A DNA stretch of 64,000 nucleotides from Pedobacter cryoconitis (GTDB lineage: Bacteria; Bacteroidota; Bacteroidia; Sphingobacteriales; Sphingobacteriaceae). Location of the stretch: positions 1,736,001 to 1,800,000 of the forward strand of contig NZ_JACHCG010000001.1 of the NCBI RefSeq assembly GCF_014200595.1, read 5' to 3'. This document shows positions 47,045 to 56,221 of this stretch, piece after piece (the stretch's first letter is position 1; each line of letters starts with the position of its first letter). The position numbers and the translations under genes were made by a program. The notes beneath the pieces are model-generated. The model was not told the DNA's origin and did not search any database. It saw only the letters and a list, made by a program, of their open reading frames with translations.

Positions 47045-48183
47045 TAAGATATTACTTTTAGTGTTTCTTTGATTAAATTTGCCTTTTCAATAGCAGCTTC
47101 CCTGTTTTGGTCCACAATAGTGATGTGGCCCATCTTGCGGAAAGGCTTTGTATATTTTTTACCGTAAAGGTGTACATAAACACCATCGATAGCCATTATT
47201 TTCTCTAAACCCTGGTATTTTGCAACACCGTCATGCCCTTTTTCGCCCAATACATTTAGCATCACTGCATTATTGATTGCACGGGTATCGCCCAAAGGCA
47301 AGTTAAACACCGAACGTAAGTGCTGATCAAATTGTGATACATAATTACCTTCTATAGTGTGGTGTCCACTATTGTGAGGTCTTGGCGCCAGTTCATTGAC
47401 TAATATCTGTCCATCTTTGGTAATAAACATTTCTACTGCCAGCAGGCCAGTTATATTTAAAGCTGCGGCAATGTTTTTAGCAATTGTTTCTGCTCTTTCC
47501 TGAACGTGTTCAGGGTAAGTAGAAGGAGAGATTAAAAATTCTACAAGATTTGCTTCTGCATTGAATTCCATTTCTACCATAGGGAAGGTCTTCACCTCGC
47601 CATTAGAATTTCTGGACACAATAACAGCGATTTCTTTTTCGAAATCTACCAGTTCTTCAATTAAGCAAGGACTGTCAAATGCATTGTCCAGATCTGCGAT
47701 GTTATTAATCCGCATCACACCTTTACCATCATAACCATCTTTGCGCTGTTTAAGCATGTATGGGAATGGAAAACTTGAATTTAATAAGTCTTCTTTGGTA
47801 TTAGCCAGCTGAAAAGGAGCTGTAGGAATATCATTTTCTTTGAAAAATTGTTTCTGAATACCTTTATCCTGGATTAAACGGATAACTCTGGCTTGTGGAA
47901 ATACCATTTTGCCTTCTTTCTCCAGTTGCTCTAAAGCCTCGATATTTACCTTTTCAATTTCGATAGTAATCACATCTGCTTTTTTACCGAATTTATATAC
48001 TGTATCGAAGTCAGTGATAGATCCGCATTCAAAGTAGTTTGCAAGATGTTTGCAGGGAGCTTCATGATCAGGATCCAAAACCAGCGTAGTCAGGTTGTAA
48101 TTAATAGCTTCCTGAATTAACATCCGCCCTAATTGTCCACCACCCAGAATTCCTAATTTTAACTCACTTATTTGTTTTGCCAT
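47044..48183 (-). CDS. purK: N5-carboxyaminoimidazole ribonucleotide synthase
   Basis: 379-aa ATP-grasp enzyme that carboxylates AIR with bicarbonate. N-terminus [21 protein letters not shown]-grasp segments [19 protein letters not shown] (core [11 protein letters not shown]) and [19 protein letters not shown], and [17 protein letters not shown] at about 265. It overlaps purE by one base; the purK-purE pair works in consecutive steps. Confidence 0.97.
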   Translation of the reverse strand: MAKQISELKLGILGGGQLGRMLIQEAINYNLTTLVLDPDHEAPCKHLANYFECGSITDFDTVYKFGKKADVITIEIEKVNIEALEQLEKEGKMVFPQARVIRLIQDKGIQKQFFKENDIPTAPFQLANTKEDLLNSSFPFPYMLKQRKDGYDGKGVMRINNIADLDNAFDSPCLIEELVDFEKEIAVIVSRNSNGEVKTFPMVEMEFNAEANLVEFLISPSTYPEHVQERAETIAKNIAAALNITGLLAVEMFITKDGQILVNELAPRPHNSGHHTIEGNYVSQFDQHLRSVFNLPLGDTRAINNAVMLNVLGEKGHDGVAKYQGLEKIMAIDGVYVHLYGKKYTKPFRKMGHITIVDQNREAAIEKANLIKETLKVIS

Positions 48184-48267
48184 GTCAATATGAAAATATA
48201 TGCTTTTACGCCTGTTTAAAATTTACCTGATAATTTGTTTATGCTTCTTTTTAGCTGCAACTTCGTC

Positions 48268-48306
48268 AAATTCAATTTAGGTAGGAAAGCTATCAAAATT
48301 GAATTT
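48268..48306. repeat. 11-bp perfect inverted repeat in the purK/flavoprotein divergent region
   Basis: AAATTCAATTT (48268-48278) and its exact complement AAATTGAATTT (48296-48306) are 17 bases apart. The place is central in the 219-base region between divergent promoters, and there is no T-run. A two-half-site operator is a reasonable inference, for example for purine control, but I do not recognise the sequence. Confidence 0.4.
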
Positions 48307-48402
48307 AACTTTGTTTCACTGAAAAATAAGCTGTAAACAATTTTATCATATAAAATTAAACAGGCTTTATTTTGCACAAAAATAACAATATAAACGGATT
48401 TG

Positions 48403-49593
48403 ATGGAGGCTGATGCTATAATAATTGGGGCGGGCGCATGCGGATTGATGTGTGCAGTACAAGCTGGATACCTTGGTAAGAAGGTGATTATACTGGAAAA
48501 AGGAAGTAAGGCGGGAGCCAAAATATTAATCTCCGGAGGCGGTAGGTGCAACTATACCAATATGTTCGCTACCGACGAACAATTTATTTCGGGAAATAAA
48601 CACTTTAGTAAATCGGCCTTTACACAGTGGACGGTCGCAGATACCATCAGCTTTTTTGAAACTTACGGGATTGATGGGAAAGAAAAAACGTTAGGACAAT
48701 TGTTCCCTGAGGATAAGAATGCAAAAGACATTGTAGAGGTATTTACAACGCTGTGTTCAGACTTTGGACAGGAGATCAAATGCAATGCCGATGTAACTGA
48801 CATTATACAAAACGACGGTTCTTATAGTATCACTTATCAGCAATCTGGTAAAACATATACTTTGAATACTCCGAAACTTGTCATTGCTACAGGTGGATTA
48901 CCAATTCCAAAGATGGGTGCAACAGATTTTGCACTCCGTTTTGCCCGTAAAAACGGGTTAAAGATTATTGATACTGCGCCAGCACTGGTTCCACTGACAA
49001 TTACAGGAAAAGAGGAAGAATGGTACGCACAACTTTCTGGAAATTCAGTTTTTTGCGAAGTCAGCAATGATAAAATCTCTTTCGAGGAGAATATTCTGTT
49101 TACCCACTGGGGATTAAGCGGGCCTGCAATCTTGCAGATCTCCTCTTACTGGCAACCAGGAGAAAGTATAAATATTAACCTTTTACCGCGGGAAGATATC
49201 ACTGCACTGCTTGAAGAAGAAAGAAAATACCATGGAAAGACATTATTGTCTACCTTACTGAACAGATATTATGCGAAAAAATTTACTGATGCCCTGCATA
49301 AATACCTTCCAGTTGACAAAGCTGTAGCCTCTTTAACAAAAACTGAACTGGAATTAATCCATCAGACCATTCATTTGTTTAAAGTGAAGCCTGCGGGTGA
49401 TAAGGGCTATGACAAGGCAGAAGTAATGCGTGGTGGAATTGATACCAACGAGTTATCTTCTAAAACGCTTGAATGTAAAAAAATGCCAGGCCTTTATTTT
49501 GGCGGGGAATGTGTAGATGTTACCGGCTGGCTTGGCGGATATAATTTTCAATGGGCATGGGCTTGTGGCTTTGTGATTGCACAGGGGATATAG
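48403..49593 (+). CDS. HI0933-like (BaiN-type) flavoprotein
   Basis: 396-aa FAD-dependent oxidoreductase. The N-terminal dinucleotide loop AIIIGAGACGLMCAVQAG, EKGSKAGAKILISGGGRCNYTN (core KILISGGGRCNYTN) and the C-terminal PGLYFGGECVDVTGWLGGYN are the family marks. ATG at 48403 preferred over the adjacent TTG at 48400. Cellular role not established. recQ starts ten bases after it. Confidence 0.9.
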   Translation: MEADAIIIGAGACGLMCAVQAGYLGKKVIILEKGSKAGAKILISGGGRCNYTNMFATDEQFISGNKHFSKSAFTQWTVADTISFFETYGIDGKEKTLGQLFPEDKNAKDIVEVFTTLCSDFGQEIKCNADVTDIIQNDGSYSITYQQSGKTYTLNTPKLVIATGGLPIPKMGATDFALRFARKNGLKIIDTAPALVPLTITGKEEEWYAQLSGNSVFCEVSNDKISFEENILFTHWGLSGPAILQISSYWQPGESININLLPREDITALLEEERKYHGKTLLSTLLNRYYAKKFTDALHKYLPVDKAVASLTKTELELIHQTIHLFKVKPAGDKGYDKAEVMRGGIDTNELSSKTLECKKMPGLYFGGECVDVTGWLGGYNFQWAWACGFVIAQGI

Positions 49594-49603
49594 CGCATTT
49601 TTT

Positions 49604-51496
49604 ATGAACGAAACAGAAGTATTAAAACAATATTGGGGATTTAATTCATTCAGGCCTTTACAGCAGGATATTATCCAGGCTGTATTGGAAGGAAAGGATG
49701 TGATGGCACTTTTACCAACAGGAGGCGGGAAATCTTTATGTTTCCAGGTGCCTGCGCTAGTAAAAGAAGGGATTTGTATTGTGGTTTCGCCACTGATTGC
49801 CCTGATGAAAGATCAGGTAGAAAATTTAAAAGCAAAAGGGGTCAATGCCGTAGCTATCTACGCTGGAATGGGTAAAAGAGAAATAGATATTTTGCTGGAT
49901 AACTGTATTTATGGCCCTGTTAAATTTCTTTACCTGTCACCGGAACGTTTATTAGCTGATCTGGTGAGAACCAGGATTTCTTATATGAATGTTAACCTGA
50001 TTGCGATAGATGAAGCGCATTGTATTTCACAGTGGGGTTATGATTTCAGGCCATCTTATATGCAGATTACCGCATTGAGAGAAATCCATCCGGAAGTTCC
50101 TTTTATCGCGTTAACGGCAACTGCTACAGCTTTTGTAAGGGAAGATATCGTAGATAAATTAACGCTCAGAGACCCACAGATCTTTGTACAGAGCTTTGCG
50201 CGTAAAAACCTGAGTTATGTAGTTTTTGGACTGGAAGATAAGCACAAAAAGCTGATTGATATTGTGACAAACGTAAAAGGGAGCGGGCTGGTTTATGTAC
50301 GAAACAGGCGCGAAACTTCAGAAATTGCTCTTTTTTTGAAGAGAAATCAGATTGCTGCCGATTTTTATCATGCAGGAATAGAAAAAGATGAACGTTCCAA
50401 AAAGCAGGAAGCCTGGAAGCAGAATAAGATCAGGGTCATGGTGGCAACCAATGCTTTTGGGATGGGAATAGATAAACCTGACGTCCGTTTTGTAGTTCAT
50501 CTGGATCTCCCTGAAAGTCTGGAAGCTTATTATCAGGAAGCGGGTCGCGGTGGCAGGGACGGAAAAAGGGCTTATGCGGTTTTGCTGGCTAATGCCTCAG
50601 ATCAGTTGGCCTTAAAAGCAAAATACACAGATAGTTTTCCATCTGTAGAAGAAATCAAGAAGACCTATCATTATTTAGGAACTTACTTTCAGCTGGCTTA
50701 TGGAGCAGGAGCAGGGGTCAGCTTTAGCTTTGATCTGGCGGATTTCTGCAAGCGTTTTAAGCTGGGTGTAATCAAGACTATGGGCGCATTGAAATTTCTG
50801 GAGCATGATGGTTATATCACGCTTTCAGAAAATATATTTTTACCTTCCCGGGTTTTATTTACCGCGGGAAATGAAGATGTTTATCGTTTCCAGATTGAGA
50901 ACTCTGGCTATGATCCTTTGATTAAAACGATATTGAGGTCTTATGGTGGAATGTTTGACCATTATGCTAATATTAGTGAAAGCGATATTGCGACAAAGTT
51001 GAAGACCTCTTTTAACAGTGTGGTGCGGCAACTGAATAATTTGCAGGATCAGGGCTTAATCTCTTATCTTCCGCAAACAGATCAGCCTCAAATGCAGTTT
51101 GTAGTAGCGAGAGTAGATTTATTACATCTGGATACGGATGTAAAATATATAGAATTGAGAAAAAAGATACAATCTGAACAGATCCGCGCAGTATTGGCTT
51201 ATGCAGATACATTTGTTTGCAGAAGTATCCAGTTATTATCTTATTTTGATGAACCTAATGCTGATCAGTGCGGGGTATGCGATGTTTGTTTAGCGCAGAA
51301 AAGGAATGAAGACCTTGCAGAACTGGACGATAAGATAGATTTTGAAATTGCAACGCTGGTTCAAACGGAACCTCAGACACTTGATGCGCTGATTAATCAG
51401 ATCAGAACGGGCACAGATCAGGATAAGCTAAACCGCATTCGCGAGCTATTGGATGCAGGTAAAATTAAAACAGACGGCAAAAACTATTACCTTTGA
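49604..51496 (+). CDS. recQ: RecQ family ATP-dependent DNA helicase
   Basis: 630-aa 3'-5' DNA helicase. Motif 0 WGFNSFRPLQQDII, Walker A ALLPTGGGKSLCFQ, DEAH box AIDEAHCISQWGYDFR, motif VI QEAGRGGRDGKRA. An RQC part has zinc-binding cysteines in FVCRSIQLL and DQCGVCDVCLAQK. The tail after the zinc region (about 565-630) looks like a short winged helix and I see no HRDC domain. The start at 49604 gives MNETEVLKQYWGF, better than 49577, which overlaps the upstream gene. Confidence 0.94.
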   Translation: MNETEVLKQYWGFNSFRPLQQDIIQAVLEGKDVMALLPTGGGKSLCFQVPALVKEGICIVVSPLIALMKDQVENLKAKGVNAVAIYAGMGKREIDILLDNCIYGPVKFLYLSPERLLADLVRTRISYMNVNLIAIDEAHCISQWGYDFRPSYMQITALREIHPEVPFIALTATATAFVREDIVDKLTLRDPQIFVQSFARKNLSYVVFGLEDKHKKLIDIVTNVKGSGLVYVRNRRETSEIALFLKRNQIAADFYHAGIEKDERSKKQEAWKQNKIRVMVATNAFGMGIDKPDVRFVVHLDLPESLEAYYQEAGRGGRDGKRAYAVLLANASDQLALKAKYTDSFPSVEEIKKTYHYLGTYFQLAYGAGAGVSFSFDLADFCKRFKLGVIKTMGALKFLEHDGYITLSENIFLPSRVLFTAGNEDVYRFQIENSGYDPLIKTILRSYGGMFDHYANISESDIATKLKTSFNSVVRQLNNLQDQGLISYLPQTDQPQMQFVVARVDLLHLDTDVKYIELRKKIQSEQIRAVLAYADTFVCRSIQLLSYFDEPNADQCGVCDVCLAQKRNEDLAELDDKIDFEIATLVQTEPQTLDALINQIRTGTDQDKLNRIRELLDAGKIKTDGKNYYL

Positions 51497-51512
51497 CAAA
51501 CCTTGAAAAATT

Positions 51513-52226
51513 ATGATGAAGAAATTATTCCTATTTAGCTTAGCTCTACCGTTACTTTTTACAGCATGTAAAACTAAATGTGTAGAAGATTCGGGTCTGC
51601 ACTCCAGTAAAGAATTTACAGTGAAGCCTTACAATGAAATTGTAGTAAGCGGGCCTATCAAATTACTGATGCGCCAGGATAGTAGTTTTAAAGTGAATAT
51701 ACAGGCAGATTCTAATGTTATCGGGCTTATTAAAGCTGAAGTGAATAAAAATGGATTGGTTATTGAACTTGATCCGAAAAAATATTGCGGAAAAGATTCT
51801 ATTATCGTGAGTGCCGGAATTGGAGAGCTTAAAACGCTTGAAGCAAAAGGAGCCAGCCATATTTATACTTCATCCCGTATCAATGTAAATGACCTTGATG
51901 TTAAATCATCTGGTGCAACAACGATCAACCTGGAATTGAATGCTGGTAAGCTCACTACCACTACTGATGGTGAGGCGCATATCAACCTGATCGGACAGGC
52001 AGGTGTACACCAGGTAAAGAGTAAAGGGGTAATACAAATGAACGCATTTGATTTTATTACAGGTATTTACAGCCTTGATGTTGAAGGAGTAGGTAAGCTG
52101 AATATTAATGTACTGAATGAGCTTAAAGCGAAAACTTCGGGCGCTACGACAATCTATTATAAAGGAAATCCTAAAAAAGTAGATGAAAATAAATCTGGCG
52201 TCGCTAAACTGGAAAAAGTAAACTAG
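51513..52226 (+). CDS. DUF2807 (head-GIN domain) lipoprotein
   Basis: 237-aa exported protein with a lipobox-like LPLLFTAC and a DUF2807 domain at about 37-225 composed of repeated beta strands (FTVKPYNEIVVSGPIKLLM, VKSSGATTINLELNAGKL). This domain is common in Bacteroidota; function unknown, often called putative adhesin. 16 bases after recQ and 27 before the Fe-S protein gene. Confidence 0.85.
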   Translation: MMKKLFLFSLALPLLFTACKTKCVEDSGLHSSKEFTVKPYNEIVVSGPIKLLMRQDSSFKVNIQADSNVIGLIKAEVNKNGLVIELDPKKYCGKDSIIVSAGIGELKTLEAKGASHIYTSSRINVNDLDVKSSGATTINLELNAGKLTTTTDGEAHINLIGQAGVHQVKSKGVIQMNAFDFITGIYSLDVEGVGKLNINVLNELKAKTSGATTIYYKGNPKKVDENKSGVAKLEKVN

Positions 52227-52253
52227 TACACCGTACGATCCTAATATTTATTA

Positions 52254-52982
52254 ATGAAAGTAGAATTATTTATCCCCTGTTTTGTCGATCAGTTATATCC
52301 TGAAACAGCTTTTAGTACTGTTAAACTTTTAGAAAAGGCAGGTTGTGAGGTGAGTTATAATCCTGGACAAACCTGCTGCGGGCAACCAGCTTACAATGCT
52401 GGTTATTGGGAAGAGGCAAAAGATACCGGTACAAAGTTTTTGAACGACTTTTCAGGCGCTAATTATATCGTAGCTCCTTCTGCTTCGTGCGTTGGAATGG
52501 TGAAAAATGGGTTTAACGATCTTTTTACCAATTCTAATGTCCATAATAAATGCAGAACACTGCAAGGAAATATTTTTGAACTTTCTGATTTCCTGATTAA
52601 TGTACTTAAAAAGGATTACTTTGGCGCAGAGCTGGAAGGTAAAGCTGTTTATCATGATTCATGTAGCGGTTTAAGAGAGTGTAAAATCAAAGAAGAACCA
52701 CGTTTACTGCTGGAAAAAGTTCATGGACTGGAAATGATGGAAATGAAAGATACCGACATGTGCTGTGGCTTTGGCGGTACCTTTGCCGTTAAATTTGATG
52801 CGATTTCTACTGCTATGGCAGAACAGAAAGTAAACAACGCCCTTGATCAGGATGCAGATTATATTATTTCTACTGATTTATCATGCCTGATGCACTTGCA
52901 GGGCTATATCGATAAAAATCAACTCCCTATTAAAACCATGCATCTTGCCGACGTACTAGCAAACGGATGGCTTGAATATTAA
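52254..52982 (+). CDS. LutA/YkgE-type (Fe-S)-binding protein
   Basis: 242-aa protein with two cysteine-rich CCG domains. FIPCFVDQLYP with NPGQTCCGQPAYNAGYW lie in the first, YHDSCSGLRECK and DTDMCCGFGGTFAVKFD in the second. In LutABC the homologous subunit takes part in L-lactate oxidation to pyruvate. LutB and LutC are not next to it, so the exact role is open. Confidence 0.85.
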   Translation: MKVELFIPCFVDQLYPETAFSTVKLLEKAGCEVSYNPGQTCCGQPAYNAGYWEEAKDTGTKFLNDFSGANYIVAPSASCVGMVKNGFNDLFTNSNVHNKCRTLQGNIFELSDFLINVLKKDYFGAELEGKAVYHDSCSGLRECKIKEEPRLLLEKVHGLEMMEMKDTDMCCGFGGTFAVKFDAISTAMAEQKVNNALDQDADYIISTDLSCLMHLQGYIDKNQLPIKTMHLADVLANGWLEY

Positions 52983-52983
52983 T

Positions 52984-53023
52984 TCTTTTAAGCTGCAAAT
53001 CGTCAGATTTGCAGCTTAAAAGA
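52984..53023. terminator. Bidirectional hairpin terminator between lutA-like and lipase genes
   Basis: An 18-bp perfect stem (TCTTTTAAGCTGCAAATC, loop GTCA, then its complement). It separates the convergent genes. Confidence 0.88.
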
Positions 53024-53027
53024 AACT

Positions 53028-54353
53028 TTACAAAGAAGTAATCAGCCTTGCAAGGTTGCGGTAAAAAGGTTTCACATCGATGAGTGTACCTATCCCGATA
53101 ATAGCTGCATGATCGTAGCCATGGTATATACCCAGGTGATTCCAGACTCCCTTTTGCAACATCGCATTGGCATTATATTCTCTGATGATTCCATTGGAAG
53201 GGCCATTTTCTCCATAAACGTTTACAATTCCGTCATTAGGCCACCACTTGCTGTCAAAATTGGTTTTTCCAGGCTCATTGCTTAAATAGTTGCCCATGGA
53301 CAAGGCGAGAGGATATAAAACAGGAAAAGTGAATGGACTGGGATATTCACGGCCGGTCAGAATTCCAGGGCTTGTGCAGCTGGTGGTCACAGAAAAATAG
53401 TAAACATCTTTGGAATCAAGATCAATCTGATTCCGCTCCTGAGAGAGTGCAGGTGATAAATCATAAGGCGCACTGTCTTTGGTTGTCCATAACCGGCTTT
53501 GTTTGACCTGGTCATAGTAAGTGAAAAAGTTAGTTGTCTTAGGGTTTCTTTCCAATCCCCACTGATCCAGATCAAAGTCATAAAGGCTATTGCTTCCAAA
53601 TCCACCTGCTAATGAAGCTACGCTATTTAAAGCATCCAGCATAAAAGTGGAACTGCCTACTCCAAAAATATTGGTTAATGAAGTGCCATTGTGCGGAGTG
53701 CTTATAGAAACGGCAGATTTTATCCATCCTCTTTTATTTCCGGCAAATAAGGAGCTTGATCCGGCATCGCCTTGTTCCTGGGTATCGCCTTTTTCTAATA
53801 AAGTGATTAGTTTTCTGATCGTTGTCCCGCCCATACTATGACCTATCAGGCTGATTGGATGTTTTTCATCCCATTGCGGATAAACTCCTTTATAGCGACG
53901 CGTTACCTGCTGTTTATGGCCAAATTTACTGCTGTGTAGCATGCCATAGTCAGGAGTGCCTCCTTTAATGTAGTAATAGAGTTCTATGGCGCGATCCCAA
54001 TTACTGCTTATTGGCCCAACCGAAGCAGCATAGGCTACATAGCCCTGGTTATTCAGGTCTTTTACTACATCGGTAAGCCCACCCCAGTAATGAAATGCGC
54101 TAAAGGCTTCATCAGGACCGAATCCAAGGAACCCATGTACAAAGATGACAGGTACCTGCGTATTTGCTGATAAGGCTAACGAAGCTGGCAAATTGATAGC
54201 TTTTGCCATCGGGGTGGTGGATAACTCTTTAACCTGCTCTTTTTCTGTTAAATTTGATGAGGCTGAAGTGGGTTGTTCCTGTGTTTTTTTACAGGATACG
54301 GCAATCAGCAAAAACATGCCGGCTGCGGTCATTGTTAATAATCCGTTTTTCAT
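53028..54353 (-). CDS. Exported lipase, alpha/beta hydrolase
   Basis: 441-aa lipoprotein-like hydrolase (signal ending LIAVSC). VPVIFVHGFLGFGPDEAFSA is the oxyanion region, LIGHSMGGTTIRKL holds the nucleophile Ser, KSAVSISTPHNGTSLTNIF, WWPNDGIVNVYG offers the Asp, and YDHAAIIGIG the His. The overall order, with YWGG after the HGF segment, recalls the family I.5 / staphylococcal-type lipases. It may degrade lipids outside the cell; the substrate is not proven. Confidence 0.85.
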   Translation of the reverse strand: MKNGLLTMTAAGMFLLIAVSCKKTQEQPTSASSNLTEKEQVKELSTTPMAKAINLPASLALSANTQVPVIFVHGFLGFGPDEAFSAFHYWGGLTDVVKDLNNQGYVAYAASVGPISSNWDRAIELYYYIKGGTPDYGMLHSSKFGHKQQVTRRYKGVYPQWDEKHPISLIGHSMGGTTIRKLITLLEKGDTQEQGDAGSSSLFAGNKRGWIKSAVSISTPHNGTSLTNIFGVGSSTFMLDALNSVASLAGGFGSNSLYDFDLDQWGLERNPKTTNFFTYYDQVKQSRLWTTKDSAPYDLSPALSQERNQIDLDSKDVYYFSVTTSCTSPGILTGREYPSPFTFPVLYPLALSMGNYLSNEPGKTNFDSKWWPNDGIVNVYGENGPSNGIIREYNANAMLQKGVWNHLGIYHGYDHAAIIGIGTLIDVKPFYRNLARLITSL

Positions 54354-54507
54354 ACATTGATTTGGTTAGTAAATGTTATTTGTCGTTTTTCATACTGAAT
54401 CTACTGAAAATTAAAGAGTTATTGTCTTTGGTGCATCGTTTCAGCTTTAACTTTTTTTAACATTTCAAAACTATATTTAGCACTGTTTTTGCAGAACCAA
54501 GGCAGAT

Positions 54508-55320
54508 ATGAGACGACTATTTATGGTGATCATCAGCCTGATTATATTTTCGATCCGGGTGGATGCACAACCTGAAAAATCAGGAACAATACTATTTGAA
54601 AGTACTTTTGACCCGGCAGTGCTGACTGCCGCAAATGGCATAAAACTCAGTAGTGAGGCTATTGCAAGGATGCCAAAAAGTTCGGTAAACAATTTTGAAT
54701 TGAAGTTTGATCAGCTCCATGCCAGTTATAAGCAGCAGGAGAGTTCCAATAGCAGCACGCAAAGGGGAGGGCGTTATAATGGGCTGGGTGTTTTTGGTGG
54801 TGGCTTTAGCAGGGATTATTATTATGATTTCCAGTCGAACCGGCTGATTCAGGCTTTTGATTTAAATGACACGCTTTTTTTGATGCAGGATAAAATGGGT
54901 TTACTGCCGGAAATGAAGTTTGGAACCGGACAGATTGTACCTGTAATTGAATATATTAAAGCTGATGAAGTGAAACAGATACTAGGATTTAACTGCCACA
55001 AAGTGATTGCCAGAACTACGGTTAAGCATAAAATTATGGGGGTGGAAAAAGAAATCACTGAAGAGCTTACCTTGTGGTATACCAATGAGTTAGGTTTTGA
55101 TTTTTCTCCAAATCCAGTATTGTGGACAGCAGGTGCAGTGCTTGCCATTGAAAGTAAAGGAACGCATATCCAGGCTAAAAGTATTCAATATAAAGATATC
55201 AGGGCCGAAGATATTGATTTACCAAAGACTGGTGTCCTGATTAGTCAGGAACAACTCCATATCAAATTAGATTTGCGCAGAAAACTGACACGTCTTTCCA
55301 GAAATGGATCATGGAATTGA
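54508..55320 (+). CDS. Secreted GLPGLI-like protein
   Basis: 270-aa exported protein: signal peptide 1-20 (LFMVIISLIIFSIRVDAQ) and a beta-rich body. EVKQILGFNCHKVIARTTV (core GFNCHK) and LTLWYTNELGFDFSP are like the GLPGLI/DUF4412 group of Bacteroidota periplasmic proteins, where a conserved GxxC(x)KA is followed by a W-aW-Y region. The namesake GLPGLI segment here reads as LWTAGAVLAIE, so the match is partial. Function unknown. Confidence 0.5.
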   Translation: MRRLFMVIISLIIFSIRVDAQPEKSGTILFESTFDPAVLTAANGIKLSSEAIARMPKSSVNNFELKFDQLHASYKQQESSNSSTQRGGRYNGLGVFGGGFSRDYYYDFQSNRLIQAFDLNDTLFLMQDKMGLLPEMKFGTGQIVPVIEYIKADEVKQILGFNCHKVIARTTVKHKIMGVEKEITEELTLWYTNELGFDFSPNPVLWTAGAVLAIESKGTHIQAKSIQYKDIRAEDIDLPKTGVLISQEQLHIKLDLRRKLTRLSRNGSWN

Positions 55321-55588
55321 TAACTTTCAACACTCACTTGTAATTTACAAAGATGAATTGATTTTGATCAAATAAATCGCAATACTCTTCCTGCTAGTGA
55401 ATTGCAAAAAAACGTTTACAAAGTTTAACTAATTTAATTGGTTTTTCAGTAAATAATCAGTCATAATTATTACTCTCTTTTCCACCAGTGTTGATAACAT
55501 TTAGAATCTGTCTAAGCAGAATTTTGCATTTTTGAGCTCCGCTAAAATAGGTCGGCAAGAGGGCTGATTTACATAAAAACCTTCAAAA

Positions 55589-55831
55589 ATGAGCACAAAA
55601 AGAATAATCAAATTCGAAAAAGACGATTGCAGTCCATGCAATATGGTTTCAGAATATCTTGATAGAAAAGGTGTTATCTATGAAACTATTAATCCTTTCA
55701 ACCAGCCAGAACTGGCCATGCAGTTCCGGGTGCGTTCAGTACCTACAGTAATTTTATTAGAACAAGAGCAGGAGTTGTCCCGCGTAATAGGTTTTAAGCC
55801 GGATGAATTGTCTGTGCTGGTAGCAGTTTAA
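55589..55831 (+). CDS. NrdH-like glutaredoxin/thioredoxin
   Basis: 80-aa redoxin: the redox pair is in DDCSPCNMVSEYL (Cys-x-x-Cys), SVPTVILLEQ gives the cis-proline, and GFKPDELSVLV the end. Size and its place before nrdI-nrdE-nrdF identify it as the electron donor of class Ib ribonucleotide reductase. 16 bases before nrdI. Confidence 0.85.
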   Translation: MSTKRIIKFEKDDCSPCNMVSEYLDRKGVIYETINPFNQPELAMQFRVRSVPTVILLEQEQELSRVIGFKPDELSVLVAV

Positions 55832-55847
55832 ATTTCAACTCAATACA

Positions 55848-56216
55848 ATGCCGATGACCTGGATTTATTATGATAGTAAAACGGGTAATGTGGAGCGATT
55901 TGTAAACCGTTTGAAGTTACACCGTGACTGGACAATTCAAAAGATAGATGAGGCATTTAAGCCCTTACATGAAGGACACCTGATTACGTATACGACAGGA
56001 TTCGGAGAAGTTCCGGTTTCTACTTTACGTTTTCTGGATGAAAACAGCAGTATGATCAAATCTGTCTCTTCCAGTGGAAACAAAAACTGGGGTCCCAATT
56101 ACGCTAAGGCAGCTACGAGAATTTCAGATCAGTTTAAATTACCCATCCTGATGCAGTTTGAGCTTTCAGGAACAATGGCAGATATCCAAAAATTTATAGA
56201 AAAAATAGAGGGCTAA
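55848..56216 (+). CDS. nrdI: NrdI flavodoxin-like protein
   Basis: 122-aa FMN protein that activates the manganese cofactor of NrdF. IYYDSKTGNVERFVNRL is the FMN phosphate loop, YTTGFGEVP and GNKNWGPNYA complete the binding site. Between the NrdH-like gene and nrdE, with gaps of 16 and 5 bases. Confidence 0.93.
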   Translation: MPMTWIYYDSKTGNVERFVNRLKLHRDWTIQKIDEAFKPLHEGHLITYTTGFGEVPVSTLRFLDENSSMIKSVSSSGNKNWGPNYAKAATRISDQFKLPILMQFELSGTMADIQKFIEKIEG

Positions 56217-56221
56217 ATGAT

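Noticed and set aside
55338..55350. TTGTAA-T-TTACAA palindrome upstream of nrdH as an NrdR box
   Set aside because: Too far upstream (about 240 bases), single, and unlike the known NrdR box; left uncalled.
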